Positions 17,418 through 27,107 of a stretch of 64,000 nt of DNA are shown here, piece after piece. The notes beneath the pieces are model-generated. The model saw only the letters and a program-made list of their open reading frames with translations. It ran no database searches and was not told the origin of the DNA. This stretch comes from Lysinibacillus halotolerans (GTDB lineage: Bacteria > Bacillota > Bacilli > Bacillales_A > Planococcaceae). The translations under genes were made by a program, and so were the position numbers. Within the stretch, counting starts at the first letter, position 1; every line of letters begins with the position of its first letter. The DNA is taken from positions 1 through 64,000 of the forward strand of contig NZ_RHLQ01000002.1 in assembly GCF_003711845.1 (NCBI RefSeq), read 5' to 3'.

Positions 17418-17449
17418 TAACACAATTATGGTAGAACATAATTGTGTTA
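17418..17449. promoter_or_regulatory. 13-bp inverted repeat before the aldehyde dehydrogenase
   Basis: TAACACAATTATG (17418-17430) and CATAATTGTGTTA (17437-17449) are perfect complements six bases apart. A TATAAT lies just upstream at 17410-17415, and there is no T run on either strand, so this looks like an operator rather than a terminator. Confidence 0.5.
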
Positions 17450-17479
17450 AAAAGTAAAAAGTTATGGAGGTAATACACA

Positions 17480-18958
17480 ATGACTAAGGAACCAATTACA
17501 GTTCATGCAATAATTAATGGGGAAAAAATTAAAACGGAAAAGACAATTCCGAGGGAAAACCCAACTCATCCAGATGAAATTGTAGGTTATGCTCCAAATA
17601 ATACAAAAGAAGAAACGATTCAAGCAATCGATGCAGCATATAACGCCTTTAAAAATTGGGCTTGGACTGATGTAGATGATCGAATAGAACGAATGAAACG
17701 TGCTATTCAAAAATTAAAGGATTCGACAGATGAAATAGCCGAATTATTATCCCGTGAACATGGTAAAGCTCTTTATGATGCAAAAGGAGAAATTGCTATA
17801 TCCATCATGTGGATGGAATTTGCTTGTGACCATGTGAAAAAGGTAGTAACGCCAGAAGTTAAGGAACATGAAAATGGTAGAACGATTATTACCTTTGATC
17901 CAATCGGTGTTGTATCTGCCATTACACCATGGAACTATCCAATTTCCTTATCAACGATTAAAATTGCACCAGCACTTTTAACAGGGAATACAATGGTTTT
18001 AAAACCAAGTCCTTTTGCTCCGTTAGCAGTTAGTCGTGTAACAGAAATAATTGCCAATGAATTCCCACCAGGTGTGTTAAATTTAGTTAACGGGGATGCG
18101 GAAGTAGGAATTGAGTTAACATCAAATCCGAAAGTAGCGAAAATCGCCTTTACAGGTGGGACAAACACTGCTAAGCACATAATGAAATCCGCTTCAGAAA
18201 CAATCAAAAAAATGACATTAGAACTCGGTGGAAATGATGCTGCGATCGTGTTGGACGACTTTGATGTTAACGACGAACGTGCATTACGTCGAATGGTTAT
18301 TTCGAATTTCTTAACTGCAGGACAAATTTGTATGATTGCAAAAAGAGTCTATGTGCACCGCTCCATTTATGATGCTTTTGTTGAAAAATATATTGAGGCG
18401 GCAAACAAATGGATTCGAGTAGGAGATCCTTTCCATCCAGACGTTACAGTAGGTCCGGTTAATAATAAAAATCAAGTGAAATACGTAAAAAGTTTAATTG
18501 AAGATGCAAAAAATAAAGGGGCTAAAATAATTCCGTTAGGGGAAGTATTAAATCCTGAATTAATGGATAATGGTTATTTCCTACAACCGACCCTTGTATT
18601 AGGTGCAGATTATCATGATCCGATTGTTGTAGAAGAACAATTTGGCCCAACTGTACCAATTCTTCCTTTCGATGATGAAGAACAAGTTATCGAGTTACAC
18701 AATGAAAGTATTTATGGTTTAACAAGTTCGGTTTGGGGTGAGGAAGAACATGCTATTAAAGTAGCTCGTCGCATTGAAGCTGGTACAACAATGATTAATA
18801 CAGCTGCTGTTCAAGGGTTAGATGTTCGGTTCCCATTCGGAGGCGTAAAACAATCTGGAGTAGGAAGGGAATATGGGGAAGAAGGATTAAAATCTTATAC
18901 TGAAACCCATGTCATTAATATTCCAAAAAATTTAGAATTACCATATATTCCTGAATAA
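17480..18958 (+). CDS. NAD(P)-dependent aldehyde dehydrogenase, 492 aa
   Basis: An ALDH-superfamily enzyme that oxidises aldehydes to acids. The Rossmann region has ITPWNYP; the catalytic Glu is in TLELGGNDA and the catalytic Cys in TAGQICMIAKR. The family-wide EEQFGPTVPILPF and [16 protein letters not shown] are present and the length is normal. The substrate is not predictable. ATG with TGGAGG upstream; a strong terminator follows. It is monocistronic, behind a palindromic site that may be an operator. Confidence 0.93.
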   Translation: MTKEPITVHAIINGEKIKTEKTIPRENPTHPDEIVGYAPNNTKEETIQAIDAAYNAFKNWAWTDVDDRIERMKRAIQKLKDSTDEIAELLSREHGKALYDAKGEIAISIMWMEFACDHVKKVVTPEVKEHENGRTIITFDPIGVVSAITPWNYPISLSTIKIAPALLTGNTMVLKPSPFAPLAVSRVTEIIANEFPPGVLNLVNGDAEVGIELTSNPKVAKIAFTGGTNTAKHIMKSASETIKKMTLELGGNDAAIVLDDFDVNDERALRRMVISNFLTAGQICMIAKRVYVHRSIYDAFVEKYIEAANKWIRVGDPFHPDVTVGPVNNKNQVKYVKSLIEDAKNKGAKIIPLGEVLNPELMDNGYFLQPTLVLGADYHDPIVVEEQFGPTVPILPFDDEEQVIELHNESIYGLTSSVWGEEEHAIKVARRIEAGTTMINTAAVQGLDVRFPFGGVKQSGVGREYGEEGLKSYTETHVINIPKNLELPYIPE

Positions 18959-18961
18959 AAT

Positions 18962-18996
18962 AAAAACAGTTGGAGAACAGGTCTCCAACTGTTTTT
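18962..18996 (+). terminator. Strong terminator after the aldehyde dehydrogenase
   Basis: A 15-bp perfect stem, AAAAACAGTTGGAGA with TCTCCAACTGTTTTT, around ACAGG. Confidence 0.88.
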
Positions 18997-19069
18997 ATTA
19001 TTAATAAACTTAATGCTGTAGCTTCTTGGGGGAATTGTTAATTCGATCTCTGCTTGTAAAATTCTTAAA

Positions 19070-20815
19070 TTATGCATGTACTTTTTCAAGAGTTGCAAAA
19101 TAAGGCTCCATTCCAGCGCGGAAGTAAGCGAGTAAATATCCTTCTTTTACTACAATTTGTCCATTTTTGAAAGCTTCATAATCTAGTGCAAAAGGAATCA
19201 ATAAAGAATGTTTAAAGAATGCCTTTTCACTAAGGTCAAATTGGGCAAATTCTTCACCGGCAAGGGTTGGATTTTCCTTTAATATATTGTATATTTCTTT
19301 TTGTTCTTCCCGTGAAACCCGTTCATCCCACCATAATTTTCGCGGTTGGAATTGTTGTTTTGATAAATAATCAAGCTGCATTAAACTGCGAACGATATCA
19401 AGATTTACATTAGGTTGAGTAGCTAAAAACGCTTCTAACCTTTTAAACAAATCTTCGAGCTGGTGCCCAATTCGGGACCATCCTTTTTCTTCCCAATAAG
19501 TACCGAAGTTTTGGAAGAAATCAAAGGGAGTTTCAAAACTTTCCGTTACGAGGTATTCAATTGTATTATCCATTCGATGATCATTCCAATATTTCTCAAG
19601 TACATCTTCTGCCTGTTTAATTCGAACAATATCATCAAAAGTTAACACGTTATTAGAGAAAATTTCATAAGGTGCCACATCGACATACGTATAACCATAT
19701 TTTTGTGCCTCTACACGCAGACCTGTCCCACGTAAAAGTTTTAAAAATCCAAGCTGTAACTCTTCAGGTCGCATCGCAAATACATCGTTAAAGGTTTGTC
19801 GGAAGCTATTATAGTCTTCTTCTGGGAGACCGGCGATTAAATCTAAATGTTGATCGATTTTGCCACCTTCTTTAACCATGGTTACTGTACGTTTCAGTTT
19901 TTCAAAGTTTTGACGACGTTTAACAAGTTCATTAGTTAAATCGTTTGTTGATTGAACACCAATTTCAAAGCGGAATAAACCTCTTGGTGCATTGTCATTT
20001 AAAAATTGAATTACTTCTGGACGCATAATGTCTGCTGTTATTTCAAATTGGAAAACGACACCAGGCACATGTTCATCGATTAAAAATTGGAACATTTCCA
20101 TTGCATAACTACGACTAATGTTAAAGGTACGATCGACAAATTTAATCGTTTTTGCACCATGGGCCATTAAGTACCTTATATCCTCTTTAATTTTTTCCCG
20201 ATTAAAGTAACGGACGCCTACTTCAATAGAAGATAAACAAAATTGACAAGAGAACGGACAGCCACGACTTGTTTCGATATATTGAATTCGCTTACCAAGA
20301 TGGGGAAGATCTTCTTCGAAACGGAATGGACTAGGAAGTTCACGTAGATCAACTTTTTTCGGTTGGGCATGGATTTTCATTTTGCCCTCTTGTAAATAAC
20401 AAATTCCCGGTACATCTTCGATGGCGATTTCACCATTGAAATATTTTAATAATTGTTTAAAAGATACTTCACCTTCACCCATTACGATAAAGTCTACTTC
20501 TGGTAGTCGACGTATCCAATCATGGACATCATAGGAAACTTCAGGCCCACCTAAAACAATTTTTGTTTGTGGCGATACGGTTTTAAGCATTCGAATGACG
20601 CGAATTGTTTCTTCGATATTCCAAATATAACAGCTAAATCCAACAACATCCGGCTTGTATTGATAAAGATCGGACACGATGTTAAATGCAGGGTCTTTTA
20701 TCGTATATTCAACAATTGTCGGATCAAATTCCGGTCTAGCTGATCCTTTCAAATATCGTAACGCCAAGTTGGTATGGATATATTTGGCGTTTAAAGTTGT
20801 TAATACTATATTCAT
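19070..20815 (-). CDS. B12-binding-domain radical SAM protein (DUF4080 type)
   Basis: Residues 1-150 form a B12-binding-like Rossmann domain (NIVLTTLNAKYIHTNLALRY, VLGGPEVSYD). A radical SAM core follows with the 4Fe4S motif CPFSCQFC (Cys-x3-Cys-x2-Cys), then GVQSTN and DLIAGLPEE. The C-terminal 180 residues match DUF4080. Members use adenosylmethionine radicals, possibly with cobalamin, in an unknown reaction. There is no DxHxxG-type cobalamin motif in the N-domain. ATG 20815 is chosen over the TTG three bases earlier; GGAG lies upstream. Monocistronic. Confidence 0.88.
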   Translation of the reverse strand: MNIVLTTLNAKYIHTNLALRYLKGSARPEFDPTIVEYTIKDPAFNIVSDLYQYKPDVVGFSCYIWNIEETIRVIRMLKTVSPQTKIVLGGPEVSYDVHDWIRRLPEVDFIVMGEGEVSFKQLLKYFNGEIAIEDVPGICYLQEGKMKIHAQPKKVDLRELPSPFRFEEDLPHLGKRIQYIETSRGCPFSCQFCLSSIEVGVRYFNREKIKEDIRYLMAHGAKTIKFVDRTFNISRSYAMEMFQFLIDEHVPGVVFQFEITADIMRPEVIQFLNDNAPRGLFRFEIGVQSTNDLTNELVKRRQNFEKLKRTVTMVKEGGKIDQHLDLIAGLPEEDYNSFRQTFNDVFAMRPEELQLGFLKLLRGTGLRVEAQKYGYTYVDVAPYEIFSNNVLTFDDIVRIKQAEDVLEKYWNDHRMDNTIEYLVTESFETPFDFFQNFGTYWEEKGWSRIGHQLEDLFKRLEAFLATQPNVNLDIVRSLMQLDYLSKQQFQPRKLWWDERVSREEQKEIYNILKENPTLAGEEFAQFDLSEKAFFKHSLLIPFALDYEAFKNGQIVVKEGYLLAYFRAGMEPYFATLEKVHA

Positions 20816-21255
20816 CAATGAATACTCCTTTATATATACAGTTACTATATCTAACTATATGATTTTAGCAGTAATAATGGATTTATGCTACAAAGGTATT
20901 ATAGAAATCAATAGAATAGGCTACACTTTGATTTGAGTCTAGAAATAATTACCAATCTTAAAGCGGTAATTCATTTTTCTACATTTTTACCATCTTATTT
21001 TAAATTGTTTACACACCTTTTGTTCCTATTATTTCCAACTTATGAAGGTTTTAAATCTTTAATTAACTATTTTTATATAATCGTCGCAGATTTAATCGTA
21101 AATGTACGATAGAATATGGTACTGTTGAAATAAATAAAATTTGTAAGTTATTTAAAGGTACACTTGGATTATAGTGAAATTAAGAAGTATGAAAAGACCT
21201 TAAACAATAGTCTAGTTGATTACAAAAGGAATCTATTAAAGGAGGAAATACAACG
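20816..21255. other. Intergenic region, about 440 bp
   Basis: It separates divergent genes and is AT-rich. I find no convincing ORF, RNA gene or clear promoter match apart from the AAAGGAGG ribosome binding site of the repair gene. Confidence 0.5.
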
Positions 21256-21963
21256 ATGGATTTTGAAACCGTTATGATGGAACTAGAATCCCTAGGTAAA
21301 GAACGAACGAAGAAAATGTACATATCTAACGGTGCCCGTGAGCCTCTTTTTGGCGTCGCAACCGGTGCTATGAAACCTATTGCAAAGAAAATAAAAATAA
21401 ATCAACCTTTAGCAGAACAACTATATGCAACGGGAAACTATGATGCAATGTATTTTGCCGGTATTATTGCAGACCCAAATGGTATGACGGAATTGGATTA
21501 TGATCGTTGGATGGACGATGCCTATTTTTATAAGTTGTCCGATTATGTAGTGGCAGTTACTTTATCAGAATCAGCCATTGCTCAAGACGTTGCTGATAAA
21601 TGGATTGCCAGTGGTGATGAGTTGAGAATGTCGGCAGGTTGGAGCTGTTACTGTTGGCTTTTAGGAAGTCTTAAAGACAATGAATTTTCCGAAAGTAAAA
21701 TTTCTCGTATGCTTGATTTGGTAAAAAATACTATCCATCATTCACCAGAAAGAACGAAATCGGCAATGAATAATTTTTTATACACTGTAGGAACTTCCTA
21801 TTTACCATTACATGAAAAAGCTCTTTTAATTGCTGAGGAAGTAGGAATTGTAGAAGTAAAAAGGGATAGCAAAAAATCTAGTTACTTAAATGCTTATGAA
21901 AATATTCAAAAACAAAAAGAAAAGGATAGACTTGGATTCAAACGGAAGTATGTTAGATGTTGA
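21256..21963 (+). CDS. AlkD-family DNA alkylation repair protein
   Basis: The 235-aa helical-repeat protein fits the DNA alkylation repair (AlkD) family: MYISNGAREPLFGVATGAMK near the N-terminus, YDAMYFAGIIADP, then SDYVVAVTLSESA and AGWSCYCWLLGSL. AlkD-type glycosylases excise bulky or positively charged alkylated bases. The arginine/tryptophan pair near the repeats needs structural comparison. ATG with AAAGGAGG upstream, followed by a terminator. No adaptive-response gene is adjacent. Confidence 0.82.
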   Translation: MDFETVMMELESLGKERTKKMYISNGAREPLFGVATGAMKPIAKKIKINQPLAEQLYATGNYDAMYFAGIIADPNGMTELDYDRWMDDAYFYKLSDYVVAVTLSESAIAQDVADKWIASGDELRMSAGWSCYCWLLGSLKDNEFSESKISRMLDLVKNTIHHSPERTKSAMNNFLYTVGTSYLPLHEKALLIAEEVGIVEVKRDSKKSSYLNAYENIQKQKEKDRLGFKRKYVRC

Positions 21964-21973
21964 TATTTTAATA

Positions 21974-22013
21974 AAGGACGCATTTCTAAAATAGAAATAG
22001 CGTTCTTTTTTAT
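21974..22013 (+). terminator. Terminator after the alkylation repair gene
   Basis: AAGGACGCATTTCTA pairs with TAGAAATAGCGTTCTT (one bulge), followed by T residues. Confidence 0.75.
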
Positions 22014-22186
22014 TTCCAGTCTTTATAAAGCCATCTTCATTTTCATGTGAAATGTAAATATGAGAATTGAAATTAGTAATAAACCTTAGATGTACTCTAG
22101 TTCGAATAAAAGAGGACATTTGAGTTACTTTGTAGAATAAGATGACATTGTATAGATATGTATGATACTAATTTAAAGGTAAGGGA

Positions 22187-22670
22187 GTGTTGGATATAGT
22201 TCATGCAAAAGATATTTTAACGGATCAATTATTAGCAAATGCAAATGACCCCAGTTGGTATGAACCTTTTTCAGTTGCTGTAGAAAATTTGTCTGAGGAG
22301 CAAGCCTTTTGGAAGCCAAACGAAGATAGTAATAGTATTGCTGAAATCGTGCAACATTTACTTTATTGGAATCAAACATGGCAAACAAGGTACGAAGCAT
22401 CGCATGTTGATGCTGTTCCTTCAATAGGAAATAATGATAATAGTTTTATAATTCCTGAAAATTTTATTTTTAACGATTTAAAAAAAACAACTATTAGAAG
22501 TACTTATACGGTGTGAAAAGTTATTAACTGATGAAAAGATTGAATCTGATGTAAAAGGTTTCCCAGAAGTTGTAAAGTGGTGGCAAGTGCTTGGGAATGT
22601 TTCAACTCATAATGCCTATCACATCGGTCAAATTATATATATTCGAAAGATGCTTAAAAACTGGAAATAG
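22187..22670 (+). pseudogene. DinB-family protein, frameshifted in an A8 run
   Basis: The first frame (22187-22486) reads a DinB-like four-helix protein with AFWKPNEDSNSIAEIVQHLL, including the first metal His. It loses frame in eight A at 22480-22487. Removing one A restores KKQLLEVLIRCEKLLTDE and continues to HNAYHIGQIIYIRKMLKNW, with the two C-terminal metal His, ending at 22670. Full length would be about 160 aa, normal for the family. The function would be a metal-dependent thiol transferase-like fold. Sequencing error, real decay or slippage are all possible. GTG start with AAGGT upstream. Confidence 0.85.
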
Positions 22671-22711
22671 AGGAAATATAAGAGTGAAAAATTCTTTAAA
22701 GTTATTAATCG

Positions 22712-22743
22712 GGCGCTATTCTTTTATAAGAAGCGCCTTTTTC
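22712..22743 (+). terminator. Terminator after the dinB-like gene
   Basis: GGCGCT(ATT)CTT pairs with AAG(A)AGCGCC across a short loop, followed by five or more T. Confidence 0.75.
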
Positions 22744-22866
22744 AATTTATTTCAGAATGACAGGAGCAATAAATTTTAATATGTGAGGATCATTGTGTTA
22801 AATTATATAAGGGCTATTGAGGTGTAACAGAGTGCGTGGGCAAGAGTTGAAAATCAGGAGATTTTT

Positions 22867-23016
22867 TTGATTATAAAAACCGATGAACTAATTATTTTCT
22901 TTGTTATGGTAAAAATAATATTTATGGTTGAGTTAAATTACGACAATTTATTTTTTTATGAAGTACTTGTAAAACTTGTTATTTTTTGTATACTTTTTTA
23001 TTCCATACAAGTATAA
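22867..23016 (+). CDS. Possible small hydrophobic protein, 49 aa
   Basis: A TTG at 22867 follows CAGGAG at normal spacing and opens 49 codons encoding two hydrophobic stretches (LIIFFVMVKIIFMV and LVKLVIFCILFY). The composition suits a small membrane peptide, but in such AT-rich DNA chance is possible. No family is recognised. Confidence 0.25.
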   Translation: MIIKTDELIIFFVMVKIIFMVELNYDNLFFYEVLVKLVIFCILFYSIQV

Positions 23017-23050
23017 TCAACTCGGAGTATGGAAGAAAAGCACTACAATT

Positions 23051-23149
23051 ATGCTTTATTTGACAGAAAACATCTACACTTTAGTTATTATGGGATGTAT
23101 TAGCTATTTAGTAAAGATGGCGGAACTTTATGAAACACATAAGAAATAA
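23051..23149 (+). CDS. Possible small membrane peptide, 32 aa
   Basis: ATG 23051 opens MLYLTENIYTLVIMGCISYL, one membrane span with a charged tail KMAELYETHKK. The ribosome binding site is distant (GGAAG, 13 bases). It lies 120 bases before a drug-efflux-type MFS gene. Speculative. Confidence 0.25.
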   Translation: MLYLTENIYTLVIMGCISYLVKMAELYETHKK

Positions 23150-23270
23150 AGGATTTGAAAGGTGTTTTACATATGATACAAGTAAAAAAAGAAAATATAT
23201 AGGCTTTAACCCTACACCAATAGCATTACTTTTAAGAACATGATTTTCATAACAATTAAAGGGGGTAAAA

Positions 23271-24728
23271 ATGATGAACATAGACATGTCCGCAAACAAT
23301 GGTTCGACCATTGCAAAAAATAATATTAGAACAGTACCTATTATCGTTTCGTTCCTAATCGCGGGCTTTATTGGACTTTTCAGTGAAACGGCATTGAATA
23401 TGGCATTAAATAGTCTTATTACTGATTTTGGAATTAATGAAACTACTGTCCAGTGGTTAACAACTGGTTATTTATTAACGTTGGGGATATTAGTTCCCGT
23501 TTCAGGTCTAATTTTACAATGGTTTTCGACTAGACAATTATTTATCACTTCTCTTATTTTTTCGATTATTGGTACTTTTATTGCTGCTCTTGCACCAAGC
23601 TTTACGGTTTTAATGATCGCTCGTGTCATTCAGGCAGTAGGGACAGCACTATTATTACCTCTTATGTTTAATACCATCCTTGTCCTAATTCCACCGCAAA
23701 ATCGTGGTAAAATTATGGGTTTAATGGGATTGGTGATTAGCTTTGCACCAGCTGTGGGGCCAACAATTTCAGGCTTAATTTTAAAATGGTTAACTTGGCA
23801 TTGGATTTTCTGGATTTCATTACCGTTATTAATTGTAGCAATTGTATTTGGAAGTTTCTTTATGCAAAATGTTACAACACCAACTAAACCAAAAATTGAT
23901 ATTTTATCTATCCTATTATCCACAATTGCTTTTGGAGGAATTGTTTATGGATTTAGTAGTGCAGGAGAAGGTGGAGGTTGGGGCAGTTTAGAAGTAATCA
24001 TTGCCTTAGTATCAGGTGTCCTAGGTTTATTATTATTTGCTATTCGTCAGTTAACAATGAAGCAGCCAATTATGAATTTAAGTGTATTTAAATATCCTAT
24101 GTTTGTAATTGGTTTAATTCTTATAGTTATCGTTATGATGGTGATGCTTTCTTCTATGATCCTATTACCACTGTATTTACAGACTGTACTTGCACTTAGC
24201 ACATTTACAGCAGGATTACTTTTACTGCCAGGTGGATTAATGAATGGATTGCTATCCCCATTAATGGGTGGACTTTTTGATCGATTTGGACCTAAGTGGC
24301 TAGTAATTCCCGGTTTCGTATTAGTAATGGCAACATTATTTGGTTTTTCTACAATTGACCTAGATACTTCCAAAGGTTTCATTATAGGTTTACTGATTGT
24401 TTTAATGATTGGTGTATCAATGATTATGATGCCAGCGCAAACGAATGGATTAAATCAATTGCCACCAGAGTTATATCCACATGGAACAGCTGTTATGAAT
24501 ACTTTGCAACAAGTAGCTGGAGCAATCGGTACAGCAATTGCAATTTCATTATTATCGTCAGGAACTAATGATTATTTAAGTAATCCTGTAGATGCAACGA
24601 ATCCACTAAATCCTTTATTAGCATTTACAGAAGGTTTACACAGATCATTTACTTTTGCTATTATTGTGGCTGTAATTGGTTTAGTTATTTCTTTCTTTAT
24701 TAAACGAGTGAAAGTAGAGCATAGTTAA
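23271..24728 (+). CDS. DHA2-family MFS efflux transporter, 14 TM
   Basis: This 485-aa permease has the 14-helix drug:H+ antiporter-2 pattern (EmrB/QacA, LmrB-like). The motifs are TTGYLLTLGILVPVSG (helix 2), ARVIQAVGTALLLPLMF (helix 4), and motif C in helix 5, FAPAVGPTISGLIL. Such pumps export lipophilic drugs or metabolites. The ATG has AAAGGGGG upstream and a terminator follows. No regulator gene is adjacent; two small open frames lie in the long upstream region. Confidence 0.9.
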   Translation: MMNIDMSANNGSTIAKNNIRTVPIIVSFLIAGFIGLFSETALNMALNSLITDFGINETTVQWLTTGYLLTLGILVPVSGLILQWFSTRQLFITSLIFSIIGTFIAALAPSFTVLMIARVIQAVGTALLLPLMFNTILVLIPPQNRGKIMGLMGLVISFAPAVGPTISGLILKWLTWHWIFWISLPLLIVAIVFGSFFMQNVTTPTKPKIDILSILLSTIAFGGIVYGFSSAGEGGGWGSLEVIIALVSGVLGLLLFAIRQLTMKQPIMNLSVFKYPMFVIGLILIVIVMMVMLSSMILLPLYLQTVLALSTFTAGLLLLPGGLMNGLLSPLMGGLFDRFGPKWLVIPGFVLVMATLFGFSTIDLDTSKGFIIGLLIVLMIGVSMIMMPAQTNGLNQLPPELYPHGTAVMNTLQQVAGAIGTAIAISLLSSGTNDYLSNPVDATNPLNPLLAFTEGLHRSFTFAIIVAVIGLVISFFIKRVKVEHS

Positions 24729-24826
24729 TTAATTAATGGTCAGCCATGAAAAAAATGCTCCTTTGTTTAGCAATAATAATGTTTGATATGAGTTCAGTTT
24801 TATATTAACTCATGTCTTTTAATATA

Positions 24827-24855
24827 AAAGCCGGGATTATATATCCCGGCTTTTT
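24827..24855 (+). terminator. Terminator after the DHA2 transporter
   Basis: AAAGCCGGGA (24827-24836) pairs with TCCCGGCTTT, followed by T5. A second hairpin (ATGAGTT...AACTCAT, 24788-24813) precedes it. Confidence 0.85.
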
Positions 24856-24965
24856 CCTTTCCAAAAGAAATCTAGTACTATTCTTTCTTTAGATTATATC
24901 ATTTTAAATTAATGATCCCATGTCAACTCACCTAATGTTAATAGGGATTCTATTAATAACAATAG

Positions 24966-25382
24966 TTAGGAAGCTGTATGAAAGTCTTTTAAATTTTTAC
25001 CTGTTAATTCTTCTATTTTTCTAATTCGATATTGGATTCCACCCATTGATAAGGATAAGTCTTTCATCGTTTTTTCAAGATGTCTTCCATTCACTAAATA
25101 AATATAAAGGGAATAAAGTAAATCTTTATTTTTATTATCTTCGCATATTAATTTCCCTAATTCATTTTGTGCAGTCTGTCGAATGCTTTCTATATTCGAA
25201 TTGGATAGAAAATTACCAAGTAAACCAAGTTCCTCAAATTGAATAATATTTTGCGAACGGGGTAACAAAGCTGCTCGCTTTGATTGATGTAAATGATCGA
25301 TAAAGTTTGTTAAATTTGAAAATTGCTTACTTATACCTATTTTATATGGTACGTCGGGATTGTGGAAATGATTACCCGTGAT
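24966..25382 (-). pseudogene. 3' remnant of a PucR/CdaR-family regulator
   Basis: The minus-strand frame ends in the PucR C-terminal HTH: GRHLEKTMKDLSLSMGGIQY, RIRKIEELTGKNL. Upstream, without a start codon, the frame still reads the conserved PYKIGISKQF and HQSKRAALL segment typical of the GGDEF-like middle domain. An in-frame stop at 25383-25385 cuts it off. Full-length relatives exceed 400 aa, so about two thirds is missing. A TTG at 25268 could start a 100-aa HTH-only protein, but no good ribosome binding site supports it. Confidence 0.75.
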
Positions 25383-25481
25383 CTATTGGCAATTGGAACC
25401 CATGTCACATCTTTATACGAAGATGCGATAGATGCTTATGGTAAGCATTTATTTGATTATCCTTCGCCAGTATTAGGGTAA
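25362..25481 (+). pseudogene. 3' remnant of an unidentified gene
   Basis: The plus-strand frame reads VEMITRDLLAIGTHVTSL, then YEDAIDAYGKHLFDYPSP and a stop at 25479-25481. It looks like a real protein tail, not noise, but has no start. It meets the PucR remnant head-on at about 25370-25385, as if a deletion joined two genes. I do not recognise the family. Confidence 0.45.
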
Positions 25482-25640
25482 GAATAACGAAAATAAAAAG
25501 TGAATCGTATTTTTAAGAAGGGTATCATACTTTTTCGATAGTAAGAATATTAAATATAAGATAGCAAAACTTTTTATTTAAAAGAAGGTCTTCATTTGTA
25601 ATTAAACAAAGGTTTAACTAAAAGAGTGTTTCATGATAAG

Positions 25641-25682
25641 GAAGTTGTAAACATCTCATTGTTTAGGGATATTTACAACTTC
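25641..25682 (+). repeat. Hairpin upstream of the broken MFS gene
   Basis: GAAGTTGTAAA (25641-25651) and TTTACAACTTC (25672-25682) are perfect complements with a 20-base loop, 29 bases before the MFS start. A T-rich stretch follows, so it could act as an attenuator or operator. Confidence 0.45.
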
Positions 25683-25710
25683 TTCTCATTGAACAAAAAG
25701 GATGTGTACC

Positions 25711-26908
25711 ATGCCTGGTCACTATAAGTTTACTTTATATTTATTAATGTTTTGTATGTTTATTACGATGGGCGGATTAGGAATCATTGTCCCTGTAATG
25801 CCGGCATATTTAGAAATGTTTGATGCAGGGGGAAGGATATATGGTTTATTAATTGCCACCTTTTCTTTCGCACAGTTTGTTTTATCTCCTTTCATAGGTG
25901 AACTATCAGATAAATATGGTCGGAAAAATTTTATTATTATAGGTTTGATATTTTTCGGTAGTGCCCTCATATTGTTTGGACTTGCAAATTCTTTATGGTT
26001 ACTTTTTGTTTCACGATTAATTTCAGGCATTGGCGCTGCGTTTGTGATGCCAACAATATTGGCCTATGTTGGTGATGTTACGCCGTTGGGAGAACGGGGA
26101 AAAGGTATGAGTTTAATCGGCGCAGCAATTAGTTTAGGGTTTACAGTAGGGCCTAGCATAGGGGGGCGGTTTATCAGGAATTACTTTAGAATTCCCATTT
26201 TATTTTGCTGGTTCAATCGCATTAGTTGCGGCAGTTGTTTCTTATTTTGTTTTACCGAATGTTGAACAAAAATTGAATGTGCCAGCAGGTAGACCGAACC
26301 AAAATACTTTTCATCAACTAATCTCTTCTTTTAAAGTTCCATATTTTGTTTTTTTAATCGTTGTATTTACATTCAGTTTTGGGATTGCCAATTATCAAGC
26401 TACTATGTCACTATATTTAGATGATAAATTTCAATATACACCTTTTTTAATTTCAGTCATTTTTACTGTTGGTGGATTTGCAGGTGTAATACTTCAATTG
26501 TTTTGGATGGATAAATTATTCCTTCGCTTTGGCGAAATGAAAATTATTTTATTTCATTTAGTGGTAGCCTCGATTACCCTTGTACTATTAATTTATGTAA
26601 ATGGATTTTTCATAATATTAACTGTTGCCTCTTTAAACATGATTGCTGCTACTTTCATTCGTCCGGCAGTTAATACAGCAATTAGTAAAATGGCGGGGGA
26701 TGAACAAGGATTTGCTGCTGGAATGAATAATGCATATATGAGTTTAGGGAACATGGTCGGTCCGATATGCGCGGGAATGTTATATGATTGGAAAATCGAT
26801 TCACCCTATTTATTTGGAGCCTTTGTATTATTCAGTTGTTTCATTCTGACTTATTTTTGGTCGATGAAAAAATCTGCCCAACAAAAATTACAATCATCGA
26901 ATCCATAA
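25711..26908 (+). pseudogene. MFS transporter, frameshifted in a G6 run
   Basis: The first part (to 26166) carries helices 1-5 of a 12-helix MFS pump, with GELSDKYGRKN (motif A) and GFTVGPSIGG (motif C). Frame is lost in six G at 26161-26166. With five G the reading continues GGGLSGITLEFPFYFAGSIA into the second half (to 26908), giving about 398 aa, like YttB/TetA-type pumps. As written the protein would stop after helix 5. ATG 25711 has AAAAAGGA upstream. Homopolymer sequencing error or genuine inactivation cannot be told apart here. Confidence 0.87.
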
Positions 26909-26924
26909 TGGAGATAATAGGAAT

Positions 26925-26958
26925 AAACTGATTTCTGTATGAAAGGAATCAGTTTTTA
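26925..26958 (+). terminator. Terminator after the MFS pseudogene
   Basis: AAACTGATT (26925-26933) pairs with AATCAGTTT (26947-26955), followed by T. Confidence 0.75.
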
Positions 26959-27107
26959 TGTGGAATTTATTTAATTAGGAAAACAATAAATTTATAGTTT
27001 TTTTCATATAATTGTATTTTTATTAGAAAGCTACACACTATTGGGTTATATAATCAAATTAAAATCTTTTCTCTAAAAATAATATCCTTCGAGAAAGGAG
27101 TCTATAG

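Noticed and set aside
22591-22779. Open frame overlapping the DinB 3' end and its terminator
   Set aside because: It is out of frame with conserved DinB coding sequence and runs through a clear terminator.
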